Counted from the first letter of the stretch, positions 17,074 to 26,400 are shown. The stretch: DNA of 64,000 nucleotides from Bradyrhizobium sp. NP1 (GCF_030378205.1 NZ_CP127385.1:6364001-6428000); one strand, 5' to 3'. A program made the numbers and translations. The notes: a model not told the origin generated them from the letters alone.

Positions 17074-18117
17074 GTGGAGCAACAACAGCTAGATGAGGCG
17101 GCGCGGACGCCTGTCTTGATAGACCTGGCGCTGCAGGGCGGCGGTTCGCACGGCGCGTTCACATGGGGCGTGCTCGATCGCCTCCTTGAAGAGTCGTGGC
17201 TGCAAATCGAGGGCATCTCCGGCACCTCCGCCGGCGCGATGAACGCCGCCGTGCTGGCGAGCGGATGGACAAATGGCGGCGCCACAGGCGCAAGGGCGGC
17301 TCTCGATGCCTATTGGGAGCGCGTCTCGCGCGCAGCCGCGTTCAGCCCATTGCAACGCTCGCCGCTCGATCACCTGCTCGGCCGCTGGACCCTCGACACT
17401 TCACCGGCCTACGTCGCGTTCGATCTGATGTCGCGGATGCTCTCTCCCTACGATCTAAATCCGCTCGGCCTGAACCCGCTGCGCGCCATCCTCGCCGAAA
17501 GCATCGACTTCGATCGTCTCAAGCAAGCCTCCATAAAGCTGTTCGTTACCGCAACGAGCGTGCGGACCGGTCGCGGCCGCATCTTCCGCAATGCGGAGAT
17601 CACACCGGACGCCTTGCTCGCTTCCGCCTGTCTGCCGACGATGTTCCAGGCGGTCGAGATCGATGGCGAGCTGTACTGGGATGGCGGCTTTGCCGGCAAT
17701 CCGACCATAACGCCGCTGGTCCGGGAGACCGACGGACAGGACACCATCCTGGTGCAGATCAATCCGCGTGAACGCACCGACCAACCGCGTTCGGCGGCCG
17801 AGATCTTGAACCGTCTTAACGAAATTTCCTTCAATTCGCCGCTCATGAAGGAGCTGCGGATGATCGCGCTGCTGCAGCAGGTCGCCGATCCCGGCAGCGG
17901 CGAAGGTGCACGTTGGGCAAGAATGCGCACGCACCGCATCAAGAGCGATCAGCTCGCGGAGTTTGGCGCGTCGTCGAAGCTGAACGCCGAATGGAAGTTC
18001 ATCTCGTTGCTCAAGGAGGAAGGCCGCCGCAGCGCAGACGAATTCCTCAAGGCCCATGGCGACGATCTGGGGCGGCGTTCCACCGCCGAGCTGGACGTGC
18101 TGCTGGCGGAGTGCTGA
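17074..18117 (+). CDS. Patatin-like phospholipase
   Basis: A 347-aa patatin-fold serine hydrolase. The oxyanion glycine loop is GGGSHG (residues 22-27), the nucleophile Ser52 lies in GTSAG, and the catalytic Asp is D203 in DGG, so the Ser-Asp dyad is intact. It is expected to cleave acyl groups from phospholipids at the membrane. The start is GTG (GTGGAGCAACAA). It lies between the LapA-like and GntP genes with 15 and 3 bases spacing, strongly suggesting one transcript. Confidence 0.9.
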   Translation: MEQQQLDEAARTPVLIDLALQGGGSHGAFTWGVLDRLLEESWLQIEGISGTSAGAMNAAVLASGWTNGGATGARAALDAYWERVSRAAAFSPLQRSPLDHLLGRWTLDTSPAYVAFDLMSRMLSPYDLNPLGLNPLRAILAESIDFDRLKQASIKLFVTATSVRTGRGRIFRNAEITPDALLASACLPTMFQAVEIDGELYWDGGFAGNPTITPLVRETDGQDTILVQINPRERTDQPRSAAEILNRLNEISFNSPLMKELRMIALLQQVADPGSGEGARWARMRTHRIKSDQLAEFGASSKLNAEWKFISLLKEEGRRSADEFLKAHGDDLGRRSTAELDVLLAEC

Positions 18118-18120
18118 GCC

Positions 18121-19584
18121 ATGACGGCGATCGGACTTGCCGGCATGATTGTCGGGCTTGGCGTTTTGATCGCGTTCGCGTTTCGCGGCTGGAGCGTCCT
18201 GCTGCTTTCGCCGCTTGCGGCACTTGTTGCAGCCTTGTTCTCCCGCGAACCCCTCCTGGCGCACTGGACGCAAACCTTCATGGGCAGCGCCGCCGGGTTT
18301 CTCGAGCGATTCTTCCCGTTGTTCCTGCTCGGCGCCCTGTTCGGCAAGCTCATGGAGGACAGCGGTTCGGTGACCGCCATCGCGAACTTCATGATCGAGC
18401 GGCTGGGTCCACAGCGTGCGATGCTGGCCGTCGTGCTCGCCGGCGCGCTCGTTACCTATGGCGGAGTGAGCCTGTTCGTCGCGTTTTTCGTGCTGGCGCC
18501 AATGGCGCAGCAGCTGTTTCGCGCGGCAAACATTCCGCGCCGACTGATGCCTGCGGCAATCGTGCTCGGCACCTCGACTTTCACCATGTCGGCGCTGCCC
18601 GGCACGCCGTCGATCCAGAACGCGATTCCGATGCCGTTCTTTGGCACCACGCCGTTCGCAGCACCAGGGCTCGGCATTCTGGCATCGTTGATCATGCTGG
18701 GCTTCGGCCTGTGGTGGCTTGGTCGCGAGGAAGCAATCGCAAGGAGGAAAGGCGAAAGCTTCGGCGACGGGGCTCCAACGCCGGGCGAACGTCTGGCGAT
18801 GGATGAAACGCTGAGGGAGCGAGCCACCGTCGCTCGCGAATTCGATCCGGCGGAAATCGTGCACGGCGAGAGAACCGACATGCCTCCGACGATCGGCCTC
18901 GCTGCGCTGCCTCTCGTCGTGGTGATCGCCGTCAATCTTGCGATGGCGCTGTTTGTCCTGCCGGCGCTCGACACCGGCTATCTGGCTGATCCCCGTTTCG
19001 GTAACGTCTCCTTGGGCGACGTCGGCGGCGTCTGGGCGGTGATCACCGCGCTTGCTTGCGCCACCATCACGGTGCTTGTGGTCCATCGCAGGCGGCTACC
19101 CTCCCTGCGCGCCACCATGGACGCCGGCGCCAATGCAGCGGTGCTGCCGGCGGTCAGCGTAGCGAGCCTGGTCGGATTCGGCGCGGTCGTGGCCGCGATG
19201 CCGGCGTTCGCGGTCGTGCGCGATGCCGTCCTTGGTATCGGCGGCGGCCCGCTGGTGTCGCTGGCGCTCGCGACCAATGTGCTTGCCGCTCTGACCGGCT
19301 CGGCATCGGGCGGGCTGACGATCGCGCTGGACGCGCTTGGAGCGACCTACATGATGCGCGCGGCGGAAATCGGGCTCGATCCGGCCCTGCTGCATCGCGT
19401 CGCGGTGATCGGATCCGGCACGCTCGATAGCTTGCCGCATAACGGCGCGGTCGTGACGCTGCTTTCCGTCTGCGGCTCGACGCATCGGCAAAGCTACCGC
19501 GACATCGTCATGGTCGGTATCGTGGGCGCTGTCATCGCGCTCGTGGCCGTGATCGCGATCGGCTCAGTGGCGGGCTCGTTCTGA
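18121..19584 (+). CDS. GntP-family permease
   Basis: A 487-aa polytopic membrane protein with about twelve hydrophobic segments. Gly/Ser-rich loops characteristic of the gluconate/hydroxy-acid permease family are present, for example VLAALTGSASGGLTIALDAL and DSLPHNGAVVTLLSVCG near the C-terminus. It would import gluconate or a short-chain hydroxy acid such as 3-hydroxybutyrate by proton symport. It starts three bases after the patatin stop. The combination suggests uptake linked to lipid or hydroxyacid use, but the substrate is inference. Confidence 0.88.
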   Translation: MTAIGLAGMIVGLGVLIAFAFRGWSVLLLSPLAALVAALFSREPLLAHWTQTFMGSAAGFLERFFPLFLLGALFGKLMEDSGSVTAIANFMIERLGPQRAMLAVVLAGALVTYGGVSLFVAFFVLAPMAQQLFRAANIPRRLMPAAIVLGTSTFTMSALPGTPSIQNAIPMPFFGTTPFAAPGLGILASLIMLGFGLWWLGREEAIARRKGESFGDGAPTPGERLAMDETLRERATVAREFDPAEIVHGERTDMPPTIGLAALPLVVVIAVNLAMALFVLPALDTGYLADPRFGNVSLGDVGGVWAVITALACATITVLVVHRRRLPSLRATMDAGANAAVLPAVSVASLVGFGAVVAAMPAFAVVRDAVLGIGGGPLVSLALATNVLAALTGSASGGLTIALDALGATYMMRAAEIGLDPALLHRVAVIGSGTLDSLPHNGAVVTLLSVCGSTHRQSYRDIVMVGIVGAVIALVAVIAIGSVAGSF

Positions 19585-19688
19585 ATTGACTTGACCACCG
19601 CACTAGGCCAAAGCCCTTTCGCGCGATACGATCCGACCGCTCATCAAGGGCGGCCGATCAACGAGCCTTCAGCGGGAGGACCTTCAAC

Positions 19689-20483
19689 ATGAAACAAGCA
19701 GCCCGTTTCCGCACTGCGCTGCTCGCGTTTGCCACCACACTGCTCCTGAGCGGCGCGGCCGGCGCCGCAGAGGTCCGGGTGATGATCTCCGGCGGGCTCA
19801 CGGCCGCCTTCAACGCGCTGGCGCCGGAATTCGAGCGCGCAACCGGCAACAAGGTGCTCATCGCCTACGGCCCCTCGATGGGCACGACCGCGAACGCCAT
19901 ACCCGTCCGGCTCGAGCGCGGTGAGCCGGCCGACGTGCTGATCATGGTCGGTTATGCGCTCGCCGACCTCGCCAAGAACGGCAAGGTGGTCCCCGACAGC
20001 CGGGTCGACCTCGTGAAATCTCCGATCGGCATTGCGGTCAAGTCCGGCGCAGCCAGACCCGACATCTCGACACCGGACGCGCTCAAGCGCGCGCTGCTTG
20101 CGACAAAATCGGTCGCCTATTCGGACAGCGCCAGCGGCGTCTATGTCTCGACCGAGATGTTCCAGAAGCTCGGCATCGCCGAGGAGATGAAGGGCAAGGC
20201 GCGGATGATCCCTGCCACGCCCGTGGGCGAGATCGTCGCCAAGGGCGAGGCCGAGATCGGTTTCCAGCAGATCAGCGAGCTCAAGCCGGTCGCCGGCATC
20301 GATATCGTCGGTCCGCTGCCCGCCGAGTTGCAGAAGATCACGGTATTCTCCGCAGGCATCGCGACGGTGTCGAGGGAGCCGGAGGCCGGACGGGCACTGA
20401 TCAAGTTCCTGGCGTCGCCGGCGGCGCGCGATCAGACCGTCAAGAGCGGCATGGAGCCGATCGCCGCAGGCGCGACCAACTAG
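19689..20483 (+). CDS. ModA-like extracellular solute-binding protein
   Basis: A 264-aa periplasmic binding protein. A signal peptide ends around GAAGAAEV; the mature part starts VRVMISGGLTAAFNALAPEFE and continues with VLIAYGPSMGT and GEPADVLIMVGYALADLAKNG, the two-lobe pattern of molybdate-type (SBP_bac_11) proteins. No modB or modC is adjacent, so assignment to molybdate is unsafe; lone paralogues of this type are common in Bradyrhizobium. Its TAG stop (20481-20483) is contributed by a repeat element that begins exactly there. Confidence 0.85.
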   Translation: MKQAARFRTALLAFATTLLLSGAAGAAEVRVMISGGLTAAFNALAPEFERATGNKVLIAYGPSMGTTANAIPVRLERGEPADVLIMVGYALADLAKNGKVVPDSRVDLVKSPIGIAVKSGAARPDISTPDALKRALLATKSVAYSDSASGVYVSTEMFQKLGIAEEMKGKARMIPATPVGEIVAKGEAEIGFQQISELKPVAGIDIVGPLPAELQKITVFSAGIATVSREPEAGRALIKFLASPAARDQTVKSGMEPIAAGATN

Positions 20484-20551
20484 TGGAGTGGTTCGCTACA
20501 CATCCCAACCACGGGCCGGCAAAACGAATGTCAAATCCAGAACTCCACTAG
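20480..20551. repeat. TAGTGGAGTGG inverted-repeat element, copy 1
   Basis: The element starts CTAGTGGAGTGG and ends CCAGAACTCCACTAG, with inverted termini and the internal segment CGAATGTCAAATCCA. The same internal and terminal segments make up the element at 32201-32276. It overlaps the stop codon of the preceding binding-protein gene. Confidence 0.7.
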
Positions 20552-20609
20552 TGCCGGGGTTCAGAAGTCCGCATCATTCTACACCGACCACTAGCAACGA
20601 GAGAGCAGG

Positions 20610-21455
20610 ATGAGCATCATTGTCGAGGCAGCCGACGCACCGGTTGCGAAACTGCCGCTCTGGCCGACGGTCCGCCTTGCCTACGCGACCTACTTCGCGC
20701 ATTTCGGCGAGGGGCTGAAGATCGCCGCGCTGTGGCTGCCGCTGGTCGCCGGAGTTGCGGCCATTGGCGGCTGGCTGCAGGCCGCCCTGATCGCGCAGTT
20801 GCTCGCAAACCCGCAAACCGCGATCGACGTCGCGCAACCGGCCCATCTGCTGATGTTGGGCTATGCCAGAAATCTCCTGCTCGCCTTTGCAGCCGTCAGC
20901 AGTGCCGTGGCCTGGCACCGGCTTCTGCTGTTGAACGAAGCGCCGCGCTTCGGCGGCAATATCGGCACGCGCAGCCTTTGGCGCTATGTCGGCGCGGGGC
21001 TCCTGATCTGCCTGATCGCCGCACTTCCGCCTGCGATCGTGCTGGTGCCGATGGCGCTGTTGGGGCTGTTGCCCTCGGTCGGCAAGGCGCCGCCTGCCGA
21101 ATTCGCGATCATCGCACTGGCCTATCTTGCCGGCGTCGTGCTGATGATGCGCCTCAGCGTGCTGCTTCCAGCGCGCGCCACCGGCAACGCGACGCTCTCG
21201 CTGAAGGATGCATGGCAGCGCAGCCGTGGCAATACCTGGCGCCTGCTTGGCGGCATCGTTCTCTGCACCGTACCGCCCTTCCTGCTGATTGACCTCATTT
21301 TCGTCGGGCTGACCGCCGTTCCCTTCGGCGCTGGCGCTTACCTCGCGCAATGGGCGGCAGCGAGCGCAATCGCGCTGTGCTGCTGGCTGCTCACATGGCC
21401 GATCTGGGTCGGCTTCCTGTCTCACGCATACCGGCATCTGAGCGGGCCCGCGTGA
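20610..21455 (+). CDS. Multi-pass hypothetical membrane protein
   Basis: A 281-aa integral membrane protein with about six hydrophobic segments (for example GLLICLIAALPPAIVLVPMA and LLGGIVLCTVPPFLLIDLIF). It has short loops and a soluble N-terminus (VRLAYATYFAHFGEGLKI). The overall look is that of a DUF-type integral membrane regulator rather than a transporter with a known fold. GAGAGCAGG precedes the ATG at 20610. It is separated from the ModA-like gene by a repeat element and converges on the next, minus-strand gene. No function can be assigned. Confidence 0.72.
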   Translation: MSIIVEAADAPVAKLPLWPTVRLAYATYFAHFGEGLKIAALWLPLVAGVAAIGGWLQAALIAQLLANPQTAIDVAQPAHLLMLGYARNLLLAFAAVSSAVAWHRLLLLNEAPRFGGNIGTRSLWRYVGAGLLICLIAALPPAIVLVPMALLGLLPSVGKAPPAEFAIIALAYLAGVVLMMRLSVLLPARATGNATLSLKDAWQRSRGNTWRLLGGIVLCTVPPFLLIDLIFVGLTAVPFGAGAYLAQWAAASAIALCCWLLTWPIWVGFLSHAYRHLSGPA

Positions 21456-21467
21456 GACGAAGTCGTC

Positions 21468-22268
21468 CTACTCGGTGCGGATGGGCGAGTCCTTCAACCC
21501 GTTATTGTCGTAGGCCTTGCGCAACACGCCGTTCGTCCGCGCATCCGTCATGAATTTCGTGACGAAGGCGAGCGATTGCGGATGGTTGAGCGGCACGGCA
21601 ACGGCCGTGACCGTCTTCTTGAAGGTCTCGTCCAGCACCCTGGTGCCCGGAATTTTCTTCGCCATCGCATTGAGCTGGTCGCGCGACAGCGCGAACGCGT
21701 CGATCTCGCCGTTCTTCAGGAGGCTGAAGATCTCGTCATAGGTCTGGTAGCCCGTGACAACAGCGTTTTTCAGATGCGCCTGCGCGCCGCGCATGGTCGT
21801 GGTGTTGTTGACCGCGGCAACCTTGACGCCCGCCTGATCGAGCGCTGCGAAATTCGTGATCGGCGAGCCTGCCTTGATGATGTAGGTGGCGTCCGCCACC
21901 TCATAGATCGGCCCGAACGACATCTTGGTCTCGCGCTCTGGATCCTTCGGCAGGAAAGTGACATCCCAGCTTCCCTTGCCGGCGGCATCGGTGATCTGTC
22001 CGGAATTCTGGTGTACCACATACTCCACGGGCACGCCGAGCTGGGCCGCCATCTCCTTGCCGAGCTCGACGGGCACCCCGGCATAGCCGCCGCTGTCCGT
22101 TTTGGTGGACCAGAATGCGCCGCCGGCCGGGCTGATCGCAATCGCGACGCGCAGCTTGCCGGTCGGCGCGATCTCCTCCTTCAGGCTGTCGGCAGACGCA
22201 GGCACAGCCGTCATGATCGCGGCCGCCAGGACAAGGCCGGCGAGCCGCGGCACGGAGACATCGAACAT
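21468..22268 (-). CDS. Amino acid-type (SBP_bac_3) solute-binding protein
   Basis: A 266-aa periplasmic binding protein. A signal peptide ends around VPASAD; the mature part contains GKLRVAIAISPAGGAFWSTK, YAGVPVELGKEMAAQLGVPVEYV and WDVTFLPKDPERE, the family-3 pattern of polar amino acid ABC systems. The normal ligand-contact Arg/Asp context is partly altered, so an amino acid ligand is not certain. No permease or ATPase lies beside it. The ATG at 22268 follows AGAGGAA; upstream residues in the open frame look non-coding. Confidence 0.87.
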   Translation of the reverse strand: MFDVSVPRLAGLVLAAAIMTAVPASADSLKEEIAPTGKLRVAIAISPAGGAFWSTKTDSGGYAGVPVELGKEMAAQLGVPVEYVVHQNSGQITDAAGKGSWDVTFLPKDPERETKMSFGPIYEVADATYIIKAGSPITNFAALDQAGVKVAAVNNTTTMRGAQAHLKNAVVTGYQTYDEIFSLLKNGEIDAFALSRDQLNAMAKKIPGTRVLDETFKKTVTAVAVPLNHPQSLAFVTKFMTDARTNGVLRKAYDNNGLKDSPIRTE

Positions 22269-22404
22269 CTGGAATTCCTCTTGATTTCCTTCCCCATCGG
22301 GTTCGCTTCGCGCTCCCATTGCGAACTCTCATCCGCATATTGCGCGATCGAGCGTGGCGTGGAAACCAAAATCGGACGGCGCGGCGACTATTTTGCCGCT
22401 CCGG

Positions 22405-23262
22405 TCATTGCTGAAACTGCCGGATTCGCGGCTTGGCGCCCCAATGACAAAAACCCTTCGGTTCGAAGGGAAACTGCCGTTCGCGATACAGCAATTCATC
22501 GGCGATCGATTTCACGCCGGACGAGTATTCGAAGACCATCCCGTCGGGGCCTTCGAAATAGAGAAAGCGGGCGGATGAGGACGGATGTCGACCCGGTCCG
22601 AAAACCATTGGCACGCCCCGCTCCGCCAGGAAGCGGTACGAGCGCATCACGTCGTCGCCCGTTTCGACCTGGTGGTTGACGTGCTGAATGCCCGGCCTGT
22701 CCGACGGGAACAGGGCGATGGCATGGTGCACCTCGTCGATTCGCAACAGCGGCGCGTCGCCGATACGATCGGAAACGCGCGCATTGCAAACCGTGGTCCA
22801 GAACCTTTCGTCACGGACGACATCGGAGGAGCAAAGACCGACGTGACTGAAGCCGGTTATTCCGGCGTCGCGGCTGCCGTGATAGCGCCTGCCCGAATGC
22901 GCCGGCCGCCACACCAGTTCGATGGCGTTTCCGCTCGGGTCTTTGAATGCGATGAAGCGCCTGACATGGCGCGCATCGGCCTCACCCGCCGTTCCCAGCC
23001 GCACCGCATGCCCGAGCCGGTCGAGCTCGGCGGCCGCGGCATCGAGATCGCCGGCGTCGCCGATCTCGAAACCGACGGACTGATCGGCGGGATCGCCGTC
23101 GACATAGCACAGCGTGTGCTCGCGCGCGTCGGACTTGAAGTGCGCAAAACCCCGGCCATGGGTAGATATCTCGAGACCGAGAAAATCGGTTGCAAACGTC
23201 GTCGCAGCGTCGAGGTCGCGCGTGCCGAGCCTGACATAACTTACATCCAAAAGGCGGATCAT
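22405..23262 (-). CDS. Two-domain VOC (extradiol dioxygenase-like) protein, metal site intact
   Basis: A 285-aa protein built of two vicinal-oxygen-chelate modules. The first starts LLDVSYVRLGTRDLDAATTF and the second GFSHVGLCSSDVVRDERFW. In the second module the three expected metal ligands are present: His in FSHVG, His in QHVNHQV and Glu in MVFEYSSG. That agrees with an Fe(II) or Mn ring-cleaving dioxygenase or a related enzyme on an aromatic substrate. It lies 17 bases downstream of a paralogue that has lost these residues, and the two are evidently co-transcribed. The substrate is unknown. Confidence 0.86.
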   Translation of the reverse strand: MIRLLDVSYVRLGTRDLDAATTFATDFLGLEISTHGRGFAHFKSDAREHTLCYVDGDPADQSVGFEIGDAGDLDAAAAELDRLGHAVRLGTAGEADARHVRRFIAFKDPSGNAIELVWRPAHSGRRYHGSRDAGITGFSHVGLCSSDVVRDERFWTTVCNARVSDRIGDAPLLRIDEVHHAIALFPSDRPGIQHVNHQVETGDDVMRSYRFLAERGVPMVFGPGRHPSSSARFLYFEGPDGMVFEYSSGVKSIADELLYRERQFPFEPKGFCHWGAKPRIRQFQQ

Positions 23263-23278
23263 GCTGCGGCTTCCCTCT

Positions 23279-24139
23279 TCAGCGGAATTCAGGAACTTCG
23301 CTTTCGCTGCCCCACGCGCAGAACGACGACTGCCGGCGCGGAAACTGGCGGGGCCGGTGGGCTTTCTCGTCGGCAATCTCGTCGCCTTCGGTCACGAAGG
23401 AAAACAGTGTCTCCTCGGGCCCCGCGAAGGTGACGAAGATTTGGTTCGAGGTCGGCCGGCGGCCCGGACCATGAACGATCCGCACCTGCGACGATTGCAA
23501 AAAATAGCTGTTCTGCATCAACAGGTCGACATTCTCGACGGCGAATTCGACGGCGAGGATGCCCCGCGCATTCGAAGGGTAATAGGCGAGCCGGTGATGG
23601 GCGTTGTCGAACCGCAGGAAGGCCGCGTCCCCTACCCAGTCGCTGACGCGCCCGTTGAACAGGGTGGTCCAGAACGTCTCGCATGAAGGGACGTCGCTCG
23701 CGCCGAGCGCCACGCCCGACAACCCGACGATGCCGGCATCGCGCGCCGGAAAATAGCGCCAACCCGAATGCAGCGGTCGGAGGACGAGCTCGATGGCATT
23801 TCCGCCGGGATCGCGGAAACCGGCGAAAGCGCGCACCTTGCGCGCGGCGCATTCTTCGCTCGCTCCGATCGTAACGTCGATCTCGCGCCGCGCCAGCTCG
23901 GCAAGCGCGGATTCCCATTGCGCCTCGCCGTGAATTTCCAGCCCGACGCAGCGTTCAGAGGGGTCACCAGGAAAAAACGCCAGCGTGTGATCGCGAAAAT
24001 CCGACCTGAAATAGACGGCTTGGTCGGACCGATCGACCTGTTGCAGGCCGAGTATCCGCGCCGCGAAATCGATCGATGCCTCCATGTCTCGCGTTCCAAG
24101 GCGCACATAGCGAAGCTGATCGATCGGGATCATAACCAT
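23279..24139 (-). CDS. Two-domain VOC protein, metal ligands lost
   Basis: A 286-aa paralogue of the next gene, aligning over its whole length. At the three positions that bind metal in the partner it has Gly (LSGVA instead of FSHVG), no His (ILAVEFAV instead of IQHVNHQV) and Ser (LFSFVT instead of VFEYSS). It should therefore not bind a catalytic iron in the usual site and may be a structural, regulatory or ligand-binding partner. The start is ATG 24139 (MVMIPIDQL) or 24133. A lone LivK-type binding protein precedes it on the same strand. Confidence 0.85.
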   Translation of the reverse strand: MVMIPIDQLRYVRLGTRDMEASIDFAARILGLQQVDRSDQAVYFRSDFRDHTLAFFPGDPSERCVGLEIHGEAQWESALAELARREIDVTIGASEECAARKVRAFAGFRDPGGNAIELVLRPLHSGWRYFPARDAGIVGLSGVALGASDVPSCETFWTTLFNGRVSDWVGDAAFLRFDNAHHRLAYYPSNARGILAVEFAVENVDLLMQNSYFLQSSQVRIVHGPGRRPTSNQIFVTFAGPEETLFSFVTEGDEIADEKAHRPRQFPRRQSSFCAWGSESEVPEFR

Positions 24140-24209
24140 GCATCCGAATTCGCGGCATTCTCTGCGCGGAGCCTCACCATCCCGAGCCTCCACGCAGAGA
24201 AATCACCGG

Positions 24210-25391
24210 TCAGTTGTTGGCAAGCTTGGTCGGGTCGCTGACCGCCTCGAAGGTCGCAAACTCGACGCTGTAAAGGGCTCCGTCGACCTTCTCGACGCGG
24301 CGTATGTAGATGTCGTGCACGACGTCACGGGTCCTCGCATCGATCGACATCGGCCCTCGCGGGCTCTCCCATGCCATGCCCTTCATCGCCTCCACCAGCG
24401 CGGTGCCGTCCGTTCTGCCCTGCGTCTTTCCGAGCGCGTTGTAGATCAGATGCATGCCGTCATAGGCGCTGACGCTGATGAAATTGGGCCGGACGCCTGA
24501 ATTCGCCTTCTTGAATGCGGCAACATAGTCGCGGTTCATCTGCGATGGATGATAGGCGGAGTAGAAGCCGGCCGTCACCGTGCCCGCCATCGCATCGCTC
24601 ATGCCGGGCAGATCCTCGTCGTCAGCGATATCGCCGGGGCCGATCAGCCTGATGCCGGATTTGTCCAGCCCCCGCTCCACGAACTGCTTCGCCAGGATCG
24701 CCGCCTGGCTCGCAGGAACGAAGACAAAGAGCGTATCAGGGTTGCCGTCGCGCGCGCGTTGCAGGAACGGCGCGAAATCAGGATTGGCCAGCGGCACCTT
24801 GAGCGTCTCGACAATGGTGCCGCCGGCTTTCGTGAATGTATTGGCGAACACGCCTGACGCTTCGTGCCCCGGCGCCCAGTCGGAAGAAATGATCGTCACC
24901 CGCTTCGCGCCGTTTTGCGCCGCCCAGTTGGCCAGCACGCTCGCCTGTTGCGCGTGGGTCCAACTGGTGCGCACGAAATACGGCGATCGCTCGGTGACGA
25001 TCGACGTGCCCGATACCATGACCACCGTTGCGGTCTTGCTTTCGGTCACCAGCGGCGCCATCGCCAGCACGCTTGGGGTGAGGCCTGCCCCGAGAACCGC
25101 GACCTTGTCGGTGACGATCATCTCCTGCGCGATGCGCTTGGCGTTGTCCGGGACGCTGGCGTCGTCTCTGACGATAAGCTCGACCTTCCGCCCCGCGACG
25201 GTATCGCCATGCTGGGCCATATAGAGCCTGGCCCCGGCAACGGCCTGTTTGCCAACTGGCCCCAGCACGCCGGTGAGCGGCATGACCAGACCAATCCTGA
25301 TGCTTTCTTGCGCCGCAGCTTGCCCGCAATAGAACGCACCCAATCCGGCGATGGCAAAAATCGCAAATAAATTGAAGGATTTCCGGGGCAT
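24210..25391 (-). CDS. Branched-chain amino acid-type ABC substrate-binding protein
   Basis: A 393-aa periplasmic binding protein (Peripla_BP_6). The signal peptide ends around GQAAAQE; ESIRIGLVMPLTGVLGPVGK opens lobe 1 and KLDLIV-like RKVELIVRDDASVPDNAKR follows, with AQNGAKRVTIISSDWAPGH at the hinge. It has no permease or ATPase nearby. It is the first gene of a minus-strand group with the two VOC proteins and stands divergent from a LysR regulator 110 bases away. That suggests a LysR-controlled aromatic-acid uptake and cleavage group (inference). Confidence 0.89.
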   Translation of the reverse strand: MPRKSFNLFAIFAIAGLGAFYCGQAAAQESIRIGLVMPLTGVLGPVGKQAVAGARLYMAQHGDTVAGRKVELIVRDDASVPDNAKRIAQEMIVTDKVAVLGAGLTPSVLAMAPLVTESKTATVVMVSGTSIVTERSPYFVRTSWTHAQQASVLANWAAQNGAKRVTIISSDWAPGHEASGVFANTFTKAGGTIVETLKVPLANPDFAPFLQRARDGNPDTLFVFVPASQAAILAKQFVERGLDKSGIRLIGPGDIADDEDLPGMSDAMAGTVTAGFYSAYHPSQMNRDYVAAFKKANSGVRPNFISVSAYDGMHLIYNALGKTQGRTDGTALVEAMKGMAWESPRGPMSIDARTRDVVHDIYIRRVEKVDGALYSVEFATFEAVSDPTKLANN

Positions 25392-25500
25392 GACGTTCTG
25401 CCTCCAACAGTATCGACTATTAAAACACCGAGCTTAGCCCTATTTTCGCGTTCGCGGCAGCCGCAAGATTGCGTCGCGCAAAGTCAAGAGTGAATAGCTC

Positions 25501-26400
25501 ATGTTTGACTGGAACGATCTTCGGCATTTTCTCGCGGTCGCCCGCCACGGCAGCACCCTCGCAGCTGCGAAGTCTCTCCACGTCAGCCAGTCGACCGTGC
25601 ATCGCAGGCTGGTGGAGCTGGAACGGCGCATCGGACGCCCCGTGATGATCCGGCATGCGACCGGCTATCGCCTCACCGAATTTGGCGTTGAATTGCGACC
25701 CTTGGCCGAGCAGGTCGAACAGGCCGTTGCATCGTTCGAACGCCATCTGATCGCCGCCAATGATACCCCCGCCGGTTCGATCCGGGTGACCTGCCCGGAA
25801 TCGATCGGCTATCGGCTGATCCGGTCAACACTGATCGAGCAATTTCATAGTCGCTACCCGGGCCTGCGCGTCGAACTTGTGATGAGCGACCATTTTCTCG
25901 ACCTCGCCAAAGGCGAGGCCGACATCGCGATACGCGCGGGCGTCACGAACGAAGTAGCGCTCGTGGGCCGCAAGATCGCCGACGTGCCCTGGGCGCTGTA
26001 CGGCAGCCGCGCCTATCTCGAACGCCACGGCCGCATTGAGCGTGTGGAGGACGTCGCGCATCATGCGCTGATCGAGTTCGACGGCGACATCAAGGATCAT
26101 CACGCGGCCAAATGGCTGCGATCGATCGCTCCTTCCGCCAGGGTCGTGGCCCGCAGCAACACCGTGCCGGGTCTGCTGATGAGCGTAAAATCCGGCGCAG
26201 GGCTTGCGCCATTGCCGATGCCTTTGGCGGCCAAAGAGGAGGATCTTGAGTGCATGCTCGGACCCCTGCCCGGACTCTATTCGCCGATCTACCTGCTTAC
26301 CCATCCGGAGCTCCGTCAGATGCCGCGCATCCGGAGCTTTTTTGACTTCATTGGTGCCGAAATCGATCAAGTCCGTGCCGTGCTCATCAACGGCAAATAG
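25501..26400 (+). CDS. LysR-family transcriptional regulator
   Basis: A 299-aa regulator. The N-terminal winged helix is WNDLRHFLAVARHGSTLAAA-KSLHVSQSTVHRRLVELERRIG (residues 3-45), followed by a periplasmic-binding-protein-like effector domain (RVTCPESIGYRLIRSTLIEQ). It is divergent from the lone binding protein and VOC genes, the usual arrangement for a LysR regulator and its target. The 109-base gap between the two starts probably contains its operator, but no clear T-N11-A palindrome stands out. Confidence 0.89.
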   Translation: MFDWNDLRHFLAVARHGSTLAAAKSLHVSQSTVHRRLVELERRIGRPVMIRHATGYRLTEFGVELRPLAEQVEQAVASFERHLIAANDTPAGSIRVTCPESIGYRLIRSTLIEQFHSRYPGLRVELVMSDHFLDLAKGEADIAIRAGVTNEVALVGRKIADVPWALYGSRAYLERHGRIERVEDVAHHALIEFDGDIKDHHAAKWLRSIAPSARVVARSNTVPGLLMSVKSGAGLAPLPMPLAAKEEDLECMLGPLPGLYSPIYLLTHPELRQMPRIRSFFDFIGAEIDQVRAVLINGK

